From Paraburkholderia kururiensis JCM 10599 = LMG 19447 (GTDB lineage Bacteria; Pseudomonadota; Gammaproteobacteria; Burkholderiales; Burkholderiaceae): a stretch of DNA of 64,000 nucleotides. Both the position numbers and the translations under genes were made by a program. Under the pieces are notes generated by a model, which saw nothing but the letters and a program-made list of their open reading frames with translations, searched no databases and was not told where the DNA came from. Below, one piece after another: positions 62,945-64,000 of the stretch. The stretch spans positions 1 through 64,000 of the forward strand of contig NZ_RJZE01000013.1 in assembly GCF_003986935.1 (NCBI RefSeq), given 5' to 3'. Position 1 is the first letter of the stretch. Every line of letters starts with the position of its first letter.

Positions 62945-64000
62945 GGCAGCGGGAATATCAGCACGAATTCGGTGTACTGGCCCTTCACGGAAGAGCATTC
63001 GATCGCCCCGCCGAAGGAGCGCATGACATCCCGGCAGAAAGCGAGGCCGATGCCGGTGCTGGGTGAAACGTCGGCTGGCACGGTGTCCGGCGACGTAGCC
63101 TGTTCGCTTGCTCCCGACGAGGTGTAGAAGCGGGTGAACACGTGCGGCAATGCATCGGCGTCGATGCCGCGCCCGGTATCGCGGAAGATGAGCCGGTTGT
63201 CGCGGCTGGAGGGCAGCAGGCGAATGGTGATGTCGGCGTGGCTTACGCCGCTCATGTGGCGGAAGGCGTTCTTGAGCAGGTTGAAGAGCACGTGGACCAT
63301 CAGCATTTCCGAGCCTTCGAACTCGAAGCCTGCCGTGAGATCGCAGTGCACGCGTTGCTGTTCGTCGTCACGGAACGGGTAGCGCGCGAGCGCGACGCGT
63401 ACGCACTCTTCTATCGAGCAGCGCGAGAAAGGTTGCGTATAGCCGCCGGTAAATCGCGCGTTGGCGAGCAGCATGTCGATGATGCCGTTCGAATGCAGGG
63501 CTTCCTGCTCCACGCGCGCCAGCACGCCTTGCATCGAGAGAAGGTGGGCGATGCGGATTTTCGGCACAGGAAGCTGGCCACGCTGCGCGATGGCGTAACT
63601 GTCGAGCAGCGCGGGCAGGAAGCGTGTGAGGCCTGCTGCTCCGGCACGAATGGCGAGCAGTGGCGTGCGCAGTTCATGCGCGACGCTGCTCGCGGTCGCG
63701 AGCATGGCGCGCTCCTGCTCGATGCGCACACGTTCCAGATCGTAGTTGGCCAGCGCACCGATGCCGATGGCGAAAGAAAAGATGGCCAGATGCGCGAGAT
63801 ACCCGAGTTCCACCGGCTGGGTGGTCAGGCAATAGGCGACTACGGCAAGACTGATTCCGACCACGAAATGCAGGACCAGCATCAGCCAGTCCAGCAACAG
63901 GACCATGACGAAGACGGCAATCAGTGCGCTTTCGACCCACACTTCCGTGCCGCCGTTCTTCAGCAGCATGAACCCGAAGAAGAAAGGCAGCGCATATAGG
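62941..64000 (-). CDS. sensor histidine kinase, CqsS/LqsS-like (5' end outside window)
   Basis: The visible part is 353 codons; the frame stays open to the right edge, so the start is missing. An N-terminal block of several membrane spans (YALPFFFGFMLL onward) lacks a periplasmic domain, as in CqsS/LqsS, which sense small hydrophobic ketones in the membrane. VAHELRTPLLAIRAG is the H-box; NLLKNAFRHMSG, FRDTGRGID and TGIGLAFCRDVM are the N, G1 and G2 boxes. It should phosphorylate the regulator encoded next, whose start overlaps its stop. Confidence 0.88.
   Translation of the reverse strand, partial: LYALPFFFGFMLLKNGGTEVWVESALIAVFVMVLLLDWLMLVLHFVVGISLAVVAYCLTTQPVELGYLAHLAIFSFAIGIGALANYDLERVRIEQERAMLATASSVAHELRTPLLAIRAGAAGLTRFLPALLDSYAIAQRGQLPVPKIRIAHLLSMQGVLARVEQEALHSNGIIDMLLANARFTGGYTQPFSRCSIEECVRVALARYPFRDDEQQRVHCDLTAGFEFEGSEMLMVHVLFNLLKNAFRHMSGVSHADITIRLLPSSRDNRLIFRDTGRGIDADALPHVFTRFYTSSGASEQATSPDTVPADVSPSTGIGLAFCRDVMRSFGGAIECSSVKGQYTEFVLIFPLP

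Overview
The window reads as a chromosomal segment of a member of the Burkholderiaceae, most like Paraburkholderia/Caballeronia. The grounds are high-GC coding sequence with Burkholderiales codon use, the order rubA - (pil/chp slot) - yqgE - ruvX - pyrR - pyrB - pyrC', and many family-typical proteins. No database search was possible; names rest on motifs, length and gene order.

Layout. (1) 1-3300: a gene-poor stretch with a partial gene end, two divergent small paralogous proteins and a frameshifted response-regulator remnant. (2) 3311-5510: groES-groEL behind a promoter with a perfect CIRCE operator, ending in a terminator. (3) 5.6-15.5 kb: housekeeping genes cysC, thiD (minus strand), rubredoxin, a degenerate Hpt-like protein, yqgE-ruvX-pyrR, pyrB-pyrC' (pyrC' has lost its zinc ligands), an acyltransferase and a probable GDP-4-keto-6-deoxymannose reductase (rmd); apaH follows on the minus strand. 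(4) 16.6-51.6 kb: a 35-kb surface-polysaccharide locus. It holds rfbBACD (dTDP-L-rhamnose), an ABC exporter (wzm, wzt) with gmd placed between its halves, a methyltransferase with a long coiled coil, a double-headed GT4 enzyme, a WbpZ-like GT4, manC, a first WbpM-type dehydratase, another GT4, a decayed epimerase and a sulfotransferase. Then comes a nine-gene minus-strand operon (45945 down to 36705), followed by a WbpV-WbpL-WbpM initiation set and a second WecA/WbpL-type transferase. From about 19.3 to 38.5 kb the DNA is visibly more AT-rich than its flanks. (5) 51.8-60.3 kb: corA, two tandem heptosyltransferase-like genes, a chemoreceptor, a Crp/Fnr regulator, an acyl-CoA synthetase and an LprI-like secreted protein. 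(6) 60.5-64.0 kb: an alpha-hydroxyketone quorum-sensing module (CqsA/LqsA/JqsA-type synthase, response regulator and sensor kinase; the kinase runs off the window).

How the genes work together. ManC, Gmd and Rmd would supply GDP-D-rhamnose; RfbBACD would supply dTDP-L-rhamnose. WbpM, WbpV and WbpL would start the chain on undecaprenyl phosphate, the cytoplasmic GT4 enzymes would extend it, the coiled-coil methyltransferase may cap it, and Wzm/Wzt would export it. This resembles the common-polysaccharide (A-band) logic of Pseudomonas aeruginosa.

The most striking system is the nine-gene operon: rfbF-rfbG-rfbH (CDP-3,6-dideoxy-4-ketohexose), an SDR enzyme, a two-subunit transketolase, GtrA, GtrB and a GT-C-like membrane protein. 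Seven of its eight junctions are start/stop overlaps or gaps of 4-12 bases... all are 12 bases or less. I infer that it builds a two-carbon-extended, branched dideoxysugar and attaches it to the polysaccharide in the periplasm. In known yersiniose biosynthesis the two-carbon step is done by the pyruvate-using enzyme YerE; here a split transketolase occupies that place.
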